DNA from: Cacajao melanocephalus
Taxonomy: Eukaryota > Chordata > Mammalia > Primates > Pitheciidae
Direction of reading: 5' to 3'
NCBI GenBank assembly: GCA_963573385.1
Contig: CAUYLG010071707.1
Span: 1 to 64,000, forward strand
DNA: 64,000 nt
Shown: positions 22,331 to 34,934 of the stretch, one piece after another
Layout of the letters: the number at the start of each line of letters is the position of its first letter
Numbering within the stretch: position 1 is the first letter of the stretch
The notes under the pieces: model-generated
What the model was told of the DNA's origin: nothing
What the model saw: the letters and a program-made list of their open reading frames with translations, nothing else
Databases searched by the model: none
Translations under genes and position numbers: made by a program

Positions 22331-22770
22331 TGTGAGATTCAGACAAAATAAGGCTAGGAAGGCCCAAAGGAGAGGAGGCTCATGCTTACATGTCTAAAAT
22401 AAGACCTTTTTCTAAGGATTTTCTAAAAACCCCAGAAGAAATATTTGCAAATCTTTCATGCATCTTCTGCATTGATAAATTAAACCACATGCATCTCCTG
22501 CATTGATAATTCCTTACAACTGCAGTAATTCAGACAAGATGTTCTCAAGTGAACACTTACTCAATAATGGCATCTCCAACAATAAACTAACAACCCTGTC
22601 TTTGAACCTCTGGAACCCATGAACTCTGTTTCTAAGCAGCTTATGTAAATCTCTTTTTGCTAATAAAAGCTCACCTTACCCTTCCCTCATCAAATGCACG
22701 GGTGGATTGCTATTCGATGCATTGTAGATTATAATCTTTATGTCTGTTTTCGAGCTAACGTAGTATAGGT
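22331..22770 (+). repeat. LTR-like candidate
   Basis: TAATAAAAGC at 22660-22669 is followed by a C/T-rich run and GGGTGGATTGC text, like the R-U5 end of an ERV LTR. A TGTGAGA start near 22331 is possible. Ends and target duplications are not established. Confidence 0.35.
22457..22509. repeat. 22-base direct repeat, 31 bases apart
   Basis: CATGCATCTTCTGCATTGAT is repeated at 22488 with one change. It is a local duplication within the LTR-like candidate. Confidence 0.95.
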
Positions 22771-22799
22771 AGAGCTAATTTTATCTAGTGCCATTTTTT

Positions 22800-24790
22800 A
22801 TAAGTTGACAAAAGTAAAGAATAACTGTGAAATAAGTGTGCAAATGGAATATCTCAGTAGAAAAGGAAACTAAAAAGAGACCAAGGAGAAAATCTAGAAA
22901 TTAAAACCATAAGATCTGAAATTAAAAAGAAAATCTCTAGATGGGCTTAATAGCAGATTGTAGATAACAGAAGGAAAATATAAGTGAACTTTAGATATTA
23001 ATAGAAATTATCCAATCCAAAAAAAGAGAGAAAATATATTGAAAGTAAACAAATCATCAGTTACTGATGAGACATTATTTTCAAAAAAGCCTAACATATG
23101 TACAAATGGAGTACACAAAGAAAAGAATAAAGGCAATGAGACAGAAGAGGTGATTTTTAAAAATATTTTTTCCCAAACCTCCCAAAGTAGCTTATAGACA
23201 TAAATTTATAGATTCAAGAAACTCAGAAAATCTCAATACAATAATAAATAAAGAATTAACTACAACATAGCCTATTATAGCCTATCACTTACAGTTAAAT
23301 AGAAAGATCAGAAAAATCACAAATGCAAGAAGAAATTAAATGACATATGCAGGAGAACAACAATGACAATAATTTATTAGAAATAAAGAAAGCCAGGCAG
23401 CATTTTTAAAGTGATAAAAGAAATGCAAATCTGTCAAGCCATAATTCCATATTCACTGAAACTATCCAAAATGAAGGCAAAGTAAAAACCTTCTCAGGTA
23501 TGTAAAAACAGATTTCAGAGCCAGCATTACTGCAATAAAAAAAAACTGTTTAACAGAAGTTATTTGGGCTGAAGTAAGAATAATAAAAATGTACATGTTT
23601 CTGTAAGAATAAAGATTTGCATAAATGGTAGATTTTAGAAAATCAAACACTATTTTCTTCTGAATATTTTCAAGAACCTATAAATGCTTAAAAACTATGG
23701 TATAAAAATTAACACATGTATAAATAAAATAGGGTCAAGCATATTTTTTTCTGTACAGAGCCATATGGTCAATTTGAAGATTTGCAGGCCGCGCCCACTC
23801 AGAGTGTCTGTTGCATATTCATTCACCTCTTCCTTCTCTTGCCTCTTCTCCTTCCATCTTTAAAATTATACTTTTTAAAAAATTTAAAAGTAATTCTTAA
23901 GCACGATGTCATACAAAAAAATCACACACCAGATTTGGCCTGTGATCTGTAGTTTGTCTGTGTGTGAACTACTGCATGAAGAACAGAGGTAAATGGGCAT
24001 CAGAATTACAAGATTCTTGTGTTTTATGTGAAGTAATACAAAATTACTATAATTGACATGTGAAAAGTTAAAGGTGAATATTTTAATCTGAACATACTCT
24101 AAAAATACAATGTAAAGAGTGGATAGATTACTAAATGCCAATACATCAAATATGTCAACACATTTTAAATAATTGAAGTCATTTCATCTATATTCTCTGA
24201 CCACAATAAAATTAAATGAGAAATTTAAAACAAAAAATATTTAGACGAAATACTTACAAATTAGACCATACACAGCTAAATAATTTCTATTGGTAAAAAT
24301 AGCAGTAATCCGTTTATTTAGAAAAAGAAATAAATTGATAAAAATATGATATATCAACATTTTGAAAATTCAGCTAACACAGTGCTTAAGGAAGTTTGAG
24401 AGCTTTGAATATTTATATAATAAAAGAAAGCTCTAAAATCAATGACACTGTTTTTCTTAAGAATGCTAGGAAAACAGCAAATTAAATTCAAAATAAGAAT
24501 ACAAAATGGAATACATGTAAGAGAAGAAATTAATTAATTTGAACACAGACAATAAATAAAATGTTTAATCTTTCTTTGAAAAGATTAACAAATTTGACAG
24601 CTCTGAGCTAGAGTGTAAGAAAAAATTTGGCATCACCAAGCTGAGATAAAATTACATATTTCATATTCAAGAGATATTCCAGAGAGTCATAATTTTAGTA
24701 CTTCTTTGTGAACATCATTATGAGGCACTAACGAAACATCTTTGTGTTTAATCATGTTAATATTTTACCAGAATATGAAATGATAATTTA
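22800..24790 (+). mobile_element. Old L1 (L1M-type), ORF1 and early ORF2 region, heavily decayed
   Basis: The segment near 23330-23560 resembles the end of ORF1 of old L1. The segment near 24140-24620 resembles the ORF2 endonuclease/RT linker, for example text about a T-V-x-R-x-F and lysine-rich stretch. Stops are frequent and no long frame survives. A hAT-like relic separates the two parts. Confidence 0.65.
23740..23965 (+). mobile_element. hAT-Charlie-like non-autonomous DNA transposon relic
   Basis: CTGTACAGAGCCATATGGTC at one end, and CCAGATTTGGCCTGTGATC then TGTAGTTTG at the other, match the general layout of a common hAT-derived repeat. The middle is diverged and includes a C/T-rich stretch. 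Terminal repeats are eroded. Confidence 0.5.
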
Positions 24791-24898
24791 AAATATTGGA
24801 TCTGAGTTGTAGAAGTAGTAGGCCCGCTACTTTATTGGACATCATGAGTTCTATAACCACATAACATACACATAGACTCATTAAATTGTGTGGTTAGG

Positions 24899-25278
24899 TG
24901 TATTAGTCCATTCTCACATTGGTATAAAAATCGACTAAGAATGGGAATTTATGAAGAAAAGAGGTTTAATTTATTCGCAGTTCCACAGGCTGTACAGGAA
25001 GCATGGCTGGGAAAAACTTAGAAAACTTACAGTCATGGGAGAAGGTAAAGGGGAAACAGGCACAGCTTCACATAGTGAGCAGGATAGAGAGAGCACAAGG
25101 GGAAGTGCTACACACTTTTTAACAACCAGATCTCGTGAGAACTAACTCACTATCATGGGAACTACCACGGGAATTCCACCCCCATGATTCAGTCACCTCC
25201 CACCAGGCCTCTCTTCCAACATTGAGGATTACAATTTGACATGAAATTTGGGTGGGAACACGGGGTTAAATCATATCG
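24899..25278 (-). mobile_element. Solo MST-type MaLR LTR, - strand
   Basis: It starts TGTATTAGTCC and ends near TCATATCG. Perfect 5-base direct repeats TTAGG flank it at 24894-24898 and 25279-25283. About 380 bases, it is longer and more diverged than the THE1 copies, which suits an MST subfamily. Confidence 0.9.
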
Positions 25279-25283
25279 TTAGG

Positions 25284-26325
25284 TAATCCTCAAAATATAA
25301 GAATTTCTTTCCATTTGTCTGGTAGCTCTTGTAGTAACAGAGCAAGGTATCATATGCTACAAGTAAAGCAGAAGCTGAAATCTCTTCTAGAGAAATAGAA
25401 AGAAAATTTCAGATTCAAAAAAGTAGAAAGGGTAGACTCAAGGAATGAAATCAACAGCAACCATCACAAGCCCCAAGGAAGTACTAAGTTACAGGAATGA
25501 ACAAACTGAAAGCTAGCAATGATTACAGCTGGAAAACAGCAATATGTTCTAAAAAGACGGATAAACAAGCACATAAAGCCTGAGCTATTTCCACTGTATT
25601 TTACTTAACAAACTATCACTGTTTGAGGAATCTTGCTGGGTCCCACTCTTTCTATTTGCATCTTGCTACAACTTAACAACACTACTTCACAGTTATCCTT
25701 ACTCTATTCATACTGCTAGTGGAAATATTAAAAAAAATTCTTTTCTGGTAAAATATTATCTGTTGTTTTTCTCATAAGAATTGTGGTAAGTACATTTGGA
25801 AGTTGTAAGGAGGCATTGAGAATCCTTCAAAAAAGTGTATGTTAGTGAATACTATCAGTTCTTCCTTAAGCTTAACTTCTAGGATATCTCATCTTTTTTC
25901 ACTTTTCACTGCCATGAATATGATTTATTAGTTTGGAATTAAATCTCCTCTTATAAGACACAGAAAGCCATTGAAGTTCTATTATTATAATCTTGGTAGT
26001 TCAAAATTGGAAGGATTTTTGTGACATAGTCTTTTTAGTAGAAGTACAATTGGAATTCTTTTATTTTTAAAATAAAATCTTATACAATTTGTACATCATC
26101 AATTACTAACACTACATTGGTCAAGCCTACAGAGATATAACTATTTTTCAAGAGAGAATATACTCACTGCACTCAGCTTCTTTTAAAATTAAGAATACAA
26201 CTTTAATTAGTTTTCTGTCCAAGTATTCCTTTTTTAAGAAAGTTGGAGATCTAAACACAGTCTTTATGCGTTAGTCAAAATGAGAAGTGAGCTTATTACC
26301 TTTAAGTATTTGTTATTCTAAATAT
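25284..26325. other. Unassigned DNA
   Basis: No recognisable gene or element. Confidence 0.4.
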
Positions 26326-26329
26326 CTTA

Positions 26330-26468
26330 AAAAGATATTTATGTGTGTATATATTCATAGTTATACAAATATGTGTATATGTGTACATATCTACACACAT
26401 GTGTGTATACCCATACATATGTACATATGTGTGTCTATATACATAGTGTATACATATGATATATTATT
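26330..26468. repeat. Degenerate TG/TA/CA microsatellite
   Basis: Alternating purine-pyrimidine runs of TATG, TGTG and ACAT type. A 64-codon frame across it is a by-product. Confidence 0.9.
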
Positions 26469-27334
26469 ACTCAGGAAATAGGATAGGAAATGCAACAGAG
26501 TAGAGGTATTATTTCACAGCGCAACCTTTGAAAACCAGTAACTTTCCCTAAGTAAAACTTGTCATTCTCCTGTAATTAATTTTGTCTAGCTATGCTGACC
26601 AGTTTTATGGTTTTTTCCACTCATACTGTCTAGGTCAATTAGACCAAACCTAGAGGCAGATTGAAGGCCTAGAAATATTTAGAATGACAAAAAAAGTAAA
26701 ATTAAAAAAAAGAGACCAAACCCTCAGTTTCTAAAAATTTTTGAGGCAACCTTTCTTCTCAAAATTTTTCTTAAAGATACAAGAGTTATTACTCTAGTAA
26801 ATTATTTGGACATGTATTGTTTCACTGAACATTGAGGTGTGAATACTAGGGCCCTGATTCTGAACTGTAGATGGTAACACAATGCACTATACTCTGAAAT
26901 AAAGCTTTTAAAGTTAAATTCTGTTGCTATTTTTTCTCTTAACTATGGGCAAGCTTTGTACTCCTGATGAATGGCTGGAGATTTTTGCCAGGTTTCTACC
27001 ATTTGGCTGTTTTCAATATGAGTTCTGTTTGCAATCTCTTTGTCTTTAATTTAGCTAAATCCACTTTTGATACATAATGTATCTACATAATATCACCCAG
27101 AACCTGATTAATCATATTCCAAAGAAGTGCATCCAGTTACGTCGATTCAAAATTATCATTACAGATTAAATGTCCTTCTACAGTCTCTGAACTTGACAAT
27201 AATTATGCCAATTTTCTGTGGAAATCAATTCTTTTGCCCTTAAAATGTTGTTTTTTTTAAATTTCCATTTGCATCACTTTCTTCAAGTTATTCAATGAAT
27301 CTTGTCATTTTCAGTTGATGTTACCCCACTGCAC
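26469..27334. other. Unassigned DNA
   Basis: No recognisable gene or element. Confidence 0.4.
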
Positions 27335-27800
27335 TTATTATAAACGATGTATACTAGAGGTTCTTAAATATTTTAGCCTCAGGACTTTTTGCTCCCTTAA
27401 AAATTTTTGGAGACCCCCAAAGAGGTTTGTTTATATTGGTTACACCTATCAATATATAAATAACTTTGAAATTAAAATTAACTTTAAATATTTATTTGAT
27501 ACAACAATTAACTAATTACACGTCATACAGACTAATACATTTTATACATAAGAACTATTTTCCATAACAAAAACAGTGAGAAGCATAACATTATTTTCCA
27601 TTTAAAATTTTTTTTAAATGTCTGGCTTATCTGCTTTAACATGCAATCTCTTGCAGTATACTATTTTGGTTGAGGTGTTTGAAGCAATCTGGCCTCACAC
27701 AGATATGTAATCAGGAAAGGGAAAATAATTTTATTGAATTTTTCACAAAATTGTGGATTGAGTATTCTGATTTCATGTCTAGTTTTAGCAACTGGTAATA
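27335..27800 (+). mobile_element. hAT-type DNA transposon fossil
   Basis: GTTCTTAAATATTTTAGCCT, then a GGAGACCCCCAAAGAGG motif, then ACAGTGAGAAGCATAAC and CTGGCCTCACACAGATATGT, follow in the order of a hAT-family repeat I recall. The transposase is not readable. Orientation is nominal. Confidence 0.6.
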
Positions 27801-28052
27801 TTTTCTTATAAACTTTTTATTTTTGAAATAATTGTAGATTTACAGAAGAGTAACAGAGCTCGTACAGAGAATTTCCATACATCATGATCCTAGATTCCTC
27901 TATTGTTAAAATTTCACATATAGTACATTTATCAAAACTAATAAATTAACATTGCCACAATACTATTAACTAAAATACTGTTAACAGGATCTAAATTGGT
28001 ACCCATGTCTCCTTAGTCTCCTGCAATCTGTAACAATTTCTCTATCTTCCTA
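27801..28052 (-). mobile_element. L1M-type 3' end fragment, - strand
   Basis: TTGAAATAATTGTAGATTTA followed by a CAGAGAATTTCCATAC stretch matches the complement of an old L1 3' UTR. It is short and diverged. Confidence 0.55.
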
Positions 28053-28057
28053 AAAGT

Positions 28058-28221
28058 TGCACTGGGAACTTGATAATGACACAAATACACAGGTAACCGA
28101 AATGATTCTGAGTCCAATGGAGATAGTCATTGCAATAAAATCAGCTTTCTGGTACAGCAATGACAATTTTTTCTGGTAGTGGCAGCAACAGAAGATGCAG
28201 CACTATCAAGTTCCCAGGGCA
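28058..28221. repeat. 164-base unit bounded by an 18-base inverted repeat
   Basis: TGCACTGGGAACTTGATA at 28058-28075 is the inverse of 28204-28221 with one mismatch, with 128 bases between. It could be the ends of a small non-autonomous transposon or a chance pairing inside LTR-like DNA. I see no target-site duplication. Confidence 0.8.
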
Positions 28222-28279
28222 AATGTGTCAGTGAAACAAGTTATCATGTCTACTAGTTTCCTACAAGGACAAGTGGTGC

Positions 28280-28385
28280 AATCAGATTTTGGACTATGTT
28301 CCTAATAATGTTCTTAAGCCACCCAGTCTGTAGTATTTTCTTATGGTAGCCAGAGCAAATCAACACTCTTGGATTCAGACTATGA
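28280..28385 (+). repeat. MLT-type LTR 3' end, possible
   Basis: TTAAGCCACCCAGTCTGTAG followed by a TTTTCTTATGGTAGCC stretch resembles the conserved end of MLT1-type LTRs, also seen near 63190-63240. The 5' part is not recognised. Confidence 0.45.
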
Positions 28386-29945
28386 CCTGAAATTAGCCGG
28401 TTTCAGATAATTAGTTTTGTTTATATAACCAAAATACATGTTTTCCAGGTGTCAGCTAGAATTTATATCATTATTTTCCATAGCATGTTCATACTAGAGC
28501 TAAACTCTCCCCAGTTCTGTTCTCAAAACAAAAAAAGTGAAGCTTGCTTAATTAAATTATTTTTTATTAAAATAATAAAAAATTAATATCTACTGGCATA
28601 AAAATATAGTAAAGAAAAAAATAGGTTTTTAAAATCTGAGTTTTAAAATAATCTTATTTTGGTTACACATGACAATTTAAGAAATATATTTGAAAATGTC
28701 TGGTAAATGTTAGTGTTCATCTCTGTATGGCAAAGGAATATGTATTTTAATATTTATTTTGATTTTATGTTTATATAAGAAATATGCATTATTTATAAAA
28801 TTTAAAAATGTAATTTGTATTTTAAATGTTATATTTCTCCGTGACCTCTTCCGAATTAATTTTTTTCAGATTGCTTCCCTAATCTACTTTGGATCTTTTT
28901 GATCTAAGATGTTGGTTTTTTTTTTCTGATAATCCTTCTGAAAAGCAGTACTTGAAGGCTAGTTACATTTGTCAATTTATACTACAGATAAAGCCAGTTT
29001 AATTTAACAGAACTTTACCAGTATAAGGCAAAAGGAGAAAAGCCTCTTTTCATGTACCTAAAACTGAACAATAAGTAATTCACAAAGCAAGAGTTGCCAA
29101 TACAGTTAAATTTGAAAATGCCAGAGCCAAACTTACTTATCTTAATCCCTAACCTAACTAGTACAATCAGAAAAACAATTTTAGAATTGCTTTTTCATAA
29201 ATAAAATGAAAGGGTAGTAAATGTGATAATTTTATATTTTATAGTTAGATGTATTCCCAGGTTGACTCTATCAACAATGTATCTTGTCCTTCACTAGTGG
29301 ATATCCATGATGTAAGATGTCTGACTTTTTCCAAGGAATTTGGATCTACATGAATGAGCTGTGTTGTGTATGGTGCACTTCTAGCAAGAGAAAGAAAAAA
29401 GAAAAATTCAACAAAATAAATCCATTATAAAATTTATGTATTTTCCTTCACATTCAAGAATTAATGCATTGCTCTATTGTATTGGTAACTACAGCTTTTT
29501 CACTTTAAAAATAACTTCTGCATGTAAAAGAAGGTCAAATGATATTCTTCATTAAATATAACTATACTGGTGGTTTACAATATAGGTATAATAGAAGATA
29601 GTACTGTTGCAAGTCTCTAATATGTCAATAATTACACAAAGGAAAAAATATTACAATGAAGTAAAAATATTTTTTTCTTTTAAAATATGTTATTGACAAT
29701 ATATTAATAAAATAAAAGGACAATTTTGCTGATTATTATATCTTTCTATTGCGGTAATACTTTTCATATCTTGTCTCTGTACGCTATATTTTAAGGATTA
29801 TATTCACTGACAAATATGACTAAAAATACATTCCCATTTGGGAATAACATGATCCATGCTAATCAGATTATTAAGTTCCATTCTCATTTTATCATTTTTA
29901 CTAATTTTTGCCACAGAAATATTGAGATGACTGTACAAGATAATA
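28386..29945. other. Unassigned AT-rich DNA
   Basis: No recognisable gene. It has many A/T runs. Confidence 0.4.
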
Positions 29946-29949
29946 AATT

Positions 29950-30140
29950 TTTGAATCAGACATGTATTTCTTAGTCACAGCTCTGACACTAGCATTTAAT
30001 ATATGTTTCATCTTGGGGAGCTACTTAAACTCTGCAAGATTCACTTTCTTCTGATTAAAATGAAGTAAGAATGATATTAGGATTATTGAAATACAGTATT
30101 ATAAGCATTTAAAATAGTTTCTGACAGATAGTTGTTTAAT
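29950..30140 (+). repeat. MIR SINE
   Basis: CTTGGGGAGCTACTTAAACT, then a TTCACTTTCTTCTG stretch, then AATGAAGTAAGAATGATATT follow the MIR core and its 3' side. It is strongly diverged, as expected of this ancient family. Confidence 0.65.
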
Positions 30141-30975
30141 TCATTCATCAAAAATATTTTGGAGTCTATGATGTGTTAATTACTGTGTAAAGCTACACCG
30201 ATGAAAGCTGAATAAAAAGATTTGCTTTATGGACCTTACACTTTAACTGCAGGAAGATGGACTTAGAAAGTATAAGAATAATGTATAAAGTATGACATAA
30301 TAAATGCTGTGGTTTTAAAAAAGGCAGAAAAATGATATCGGGCTGTGATTTAAATAGAACAGTCAGAAAATGTTTAACAGAGAAAGTGATAGTTGAGCAA
30401 TAACCTGAAGATAAAGTAGCATTCAGCAAATTTAATTTTTATTATTATTATAGAAAATACAAGATATATGTTGTATTTCATGTATTTTCAGCTTGGAAAG
30501 TCTAAGGAAACATAGAGAATTAACTCTTTTCTCCTAAATGCAATATTTAATTTTTGTTTGAAAAAAATTTAACATGTGTATGTGAATAAAATTCTCCACA
30601 AATGCCTCACTACACTGGCTCTTGCACTTTATTTTATAATATATGTGTTTCTATTTTGATTCAGAGCCCTTCTTACTAAAAATCTCCAACACTTTATTTA
30701 TGAGTACCTTTACTGGAAATGTCATAAATTCCTTTATTATTCTTTGATCCTTATCAAAATTATTCTACCTATACTTTCATTTTTTCTCTGCATTTAGTTA
30801 ATTTTCTTATTTAATTTTCAGAAACATTGTAAAAGTAGGTCTAGAAATAGATGATATATTACAAAAGTAATCCACAAGAGGTTAAAATATCAGAAAAGTT
30901 TTGTGATCATTTTTAATGTGTTATCCACAGTAGATTCACAAATTTAATAAATTCAAATCACTCAACATTAGCACT
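30141..30975. other. Unassigned DNA
   Basis: The first part (30120-30420) has a TTCATTCATCA start and ATGGACCTTACACTTTAA text reminiscent of ancient LINE/MER repeats, but too weak to name. Confidence 0.35.
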
Positions 30976-30985
30976 GAAAGAAAAA

Positions 30986-31105
30986 TAGCTTGGTGCAGTG
31001 GTACATTCCTGTAATCCCAGCTACTCAAGAGGCCTAGATGGGAGGATGGACCTCTTGAACTGAACTGGGGCAACACAGGGCAATCTCATCAAAAAAATAA
31101 AAAAA
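30986..31105 (+). mobile_element. Free left Alu monomer (FLAM-type)
   Basis: This is a single Alu-like arm of about 120 bases with an A-rich tail and no right arm. GAAAGAAAA at 30976-30984 and 31106-31114 is the target-site duplication. It is an early, 7SL-derived fossil form of Alu. Confidence 0.85.
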
Positions 31106-31300
31106 GAAAGAAAAGATCAAACTGTAGACTTTTTGTTTACTCAAAAAAACTTATTCCCAATATATCCTAAGGATAACTGGAGGGTCAAGTTTAAAAGAAT
31201 AGGAGACTAGTGTAAGAACACATTTTTACATTGTTAAACCTGCTTGAGGGGGATACTATGATATAGCTGAGACTTAACCTGAACTCAAGATTTCAGACTT

Positions 31301-31570
<270 letters not shown>

Positions 31571-31584
31571 AAGATTTCAGACTT

Positions 31585-32730
31585 GTAAGTCAGTGCCTTA
31601 CCACCATACAAGGCTTACTTTATCATTAACAATCTTGGGATCTCAAGCACTGACTGAAAGTTAAAACAATGAAATAATTTGCACAAAATCTATTTTTACC
31701 AACTTAATATGTAGTATGCTCTGAAGATTTTGCACACTTCATACAGAAACAAACGTTTTCTGAATCTTTCCTAAAATTAATCTGTTTTGCCTTTGTCACT
31801 CCAGAGATGAAAGAATCACAATAAACATTTCTAAGTTATAAACAGAGAAGGAGATTACATTCAAGTATTTCTGTACCCTTTTTTACCTGCAAAACAAATA
31901 GAAATTTTAAATATCTACATATAGGAGAAACTCATAAAGTGATTGTCGAATTTAATGTTTTATTCCAAACATTCTGTAGTTTCACTCACAGGAGACAATA
32001 AAACTTCAAGAGAAAAAAAAATAGACATAGTCTCAATGTTCTTAAATTCTCTGAGTAAGCTGGATCCTGAGTTCACATGCTTTCTGCTTAATAGGATCCT
32101 CCTCACCTGCTACAAACCTTCACATTTCTCACTTCTAGAATCATGAATTTTGATTTTTGATCCTTGATTATATTTTTGGTGTTTTCCACTTCCTGTAGCC
32201 ACAGTTTGAATCTGTTAGTGTCAGCAATATTCTAATAATTGTTTTTGGAGGAGAAAGACACAATACTTGACTGTGGCCTATGCAGGAGTTTAACTGTGTC
32301 ACCTTTAAAAATAATACATATACACATATACACTACTGCCTCTGAATGCTTTCAATGGAGCAGAAAGCCTGTTATTTACATATAAAATTTAATTGACTTA
32401 TAGCATTTAACTGATGCAGCAGTCAAAGATGGGTACTTTTCTTCATTTAATAGATAGGAAAATTTACTTTCCATGTATTTCAGTATCTGTAGTTAGGATA
32501 TGAACTCATTTGTGAGTTTATAAAAGTTCAATGCTACAAATAACTGTCCTGTATTGACTCTATTCTTTGAAATTTAATTATTTTAGATTTTGGAAAATAT
32601 ATTCCTGCCTTAAAAATTTTTTTAAATACATAATACCTTTAAAACCTTTTTAAGGCTGAAATAATGAATGTAACTAATAGTATTATTGTCACTAGAAGCT
32701 AAATTTAATTGTGAATGAGGATGCTTGGTT
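31585..32730. other. Unassigned DNA
   Basis: I see no gene or clear element. Confidence 0.4.
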
Positions 32731-32736
32731 GCCCTC

Positions 32737-33298
32737 TGTTGGGGTCACTACCTGCGGGTGTCTGTCCTGCAGACCCTGACTCAGTGATGGATGAAAAAAG
32801 TACACTGACACACAGATATTATGCTTTGCCAGTTCAACTGAGTGTCTGGGCAGCTTACAGATTCCCTGGAGAGTGCTGTGAAAATATAGCAGCTGCCAGC
32901 CCTTACCAGCCAGTGAGACTAGCATTTATTCAGTAAAGTTTAATTTACAAAGGCTTGAGCTAACACCACTAGAGGTTGAAGATTAAAGGACAGGTTCTGA
33001 TGCCCAAAACAAACACATTAGTAATATTCCTGGTTAACCTCCCCTCAAGAGAGCCATCCAGAATGATCAAAGGTTAATTTTAGAACCACATGGATAAACA
33101 AGTTAGGCAAACTCCTCACATTCTTTTGTATTTGCACCCTAATCTCTCTGGCTCTTGCAAAGACACTCTGGCTGGCTTCAGCCAAGAACTATAGAAAAAA
33201 CTCTTAGGCCTTCCAAAAGGGTTTGAGACTATATTCTATAACTTTCTCTAATATTTTTCCTCTAATATTTTTGCCATCACGCTGACTGAATCCCTGCA
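32737..33298 (-). mobile_element. ERVK-type solo LTR, - strand
   Basis: 562 bases bounded by TG...CA. The flanks are GCCCTC (32731-32736) and ACCCTC (33299-33304), a 6-base target-site duplication with one change, which is the length used by ERVK (HML) integrases. On the - strand there is an AATAAA signal (complement of 32921-32935) and an end in ...CCCCAACA, as in ERVK LTRs. I recall LTR14-group text but cannot confirm it. The 70-odd-codon frames across it are incidental. Confidence 0.8.
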
Positions 33299-33304
33299 AC
33301 CCTC

Positions 33305-33684
33305 AATGTACCTGGACTCTAGCTAACTAATGCTCACAAGCATGACAGAAAGACTAGAGAGAGAACTCATAAAATGTGCAAAAAGCAAATTTACTGGAAG
33401 TGGAAAACACAGCTAAGATTAAGGCACATGAATAGTCTGAATTGATAGACTAGCATTGGTTCTGCCACCACTAAAGAAATGTCACCACAGGCAATACCCT
33501 CAAATGGATACTTACTACTGCAGGCACATTTTCTCATTCCTCATCTTAGGTGGAAAGAATTCAGTCTTTCACTATGAATTCTCATTTAGTTATTGGTGTT
33601 TCATAGATGTCCTTTCTTGGGTTGAGGAAATTGCCATCTATTCATTCCTATTTTATACTGAATTGCTTTGAGAAATTGATGTTA
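33305..33684. other. Unassigned DNA
   Basis: A 71-codon frame at 33456-33671 has no recognisable features. Confidence 0.4.
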
Positions 33685-34435
33685 GAGTTTCTTGAATGTT
33701 TTTCTAACTTTATTGAGGTAATTATATGGATTTTAATGTTCAGTTTGTTAATATAATGAGTTATATTGCTTGATTTTTGAATGTTAAATACAACTCTGTA
33801 TTCCTGGTATTAAATTACACTTGATTAGTATGTATTATCCTTTCTATATATCATTGAATTCAATTTTCTAAAATTTTACTCAGAATCTTTGCACTTATAT
33901 TAATAAAAAACATTACTCTGTAGTTTTCTTTAATTACAATATATTTGTCTAAAATTGGTATCAGAGTGAATTTCCCATTACAAAGTCTGCTGGGAAATAT
34001 TCCTTCTGCTTCAATTTTTTAACTTTTCTGGAAGAATTAGTAGAATTGGTAGAATTTCTTCTATAAGCCTTTTTTTTTAAATTAATCAATAATACATTCT
34101 GGGCCTGTAGTTTACTTCTTGGAAATGCTTTTATTACATATTCAAATTACTTAATATTTATGAATATTGAGGTAACCTATTTATTTTTGAGTAAACTGTG
34201 GTGATTGTTAACCTTCAATACTTTTTTCCCCATTGCATCTGTTTTTGGATCTATAGGTATAATGTTACTCATAATATTTTCTCATTATTATTTTAATATA
34301 TGTAGCATCTAAAGTGATGTACTATCTTATTAATATTATTGATAATTTGAGTTTCTTTTTCTTCTTGTAAGTATGAGTAGAATTTTATTGATTTTATGTA
34401 TCTGTTAGTGAACACCTTTGATTTTATTAATTTTG

Positions 34436-34719
<284 letters not shown>

Positions 34720-34934
34720 TAATTTTGTTATTTCTATTTTATTCATTTTTTCTTTTTATCCTTCATACTGTTTTTGTGCTTACTTAGTGTATAATTTTAT
34801 CTTTTCTTAGTTTCTTATGGTAGATGCTGAAGACACAAAGTTAACATCTTTTTTTCTTTCAAGAGAGATGTTTAATGCTGTAAAAGTCTCTCTAAGTACT
34901 GCATTAGTGGTATCCCTGTAATTCAGTATGCTGT

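Noticed and set aside
32692..32936. Overlapping 73- and 77-codon frames as a small gene
   Set aside because: They lie within the ERVK-type LTR and its flank and have no coding features.
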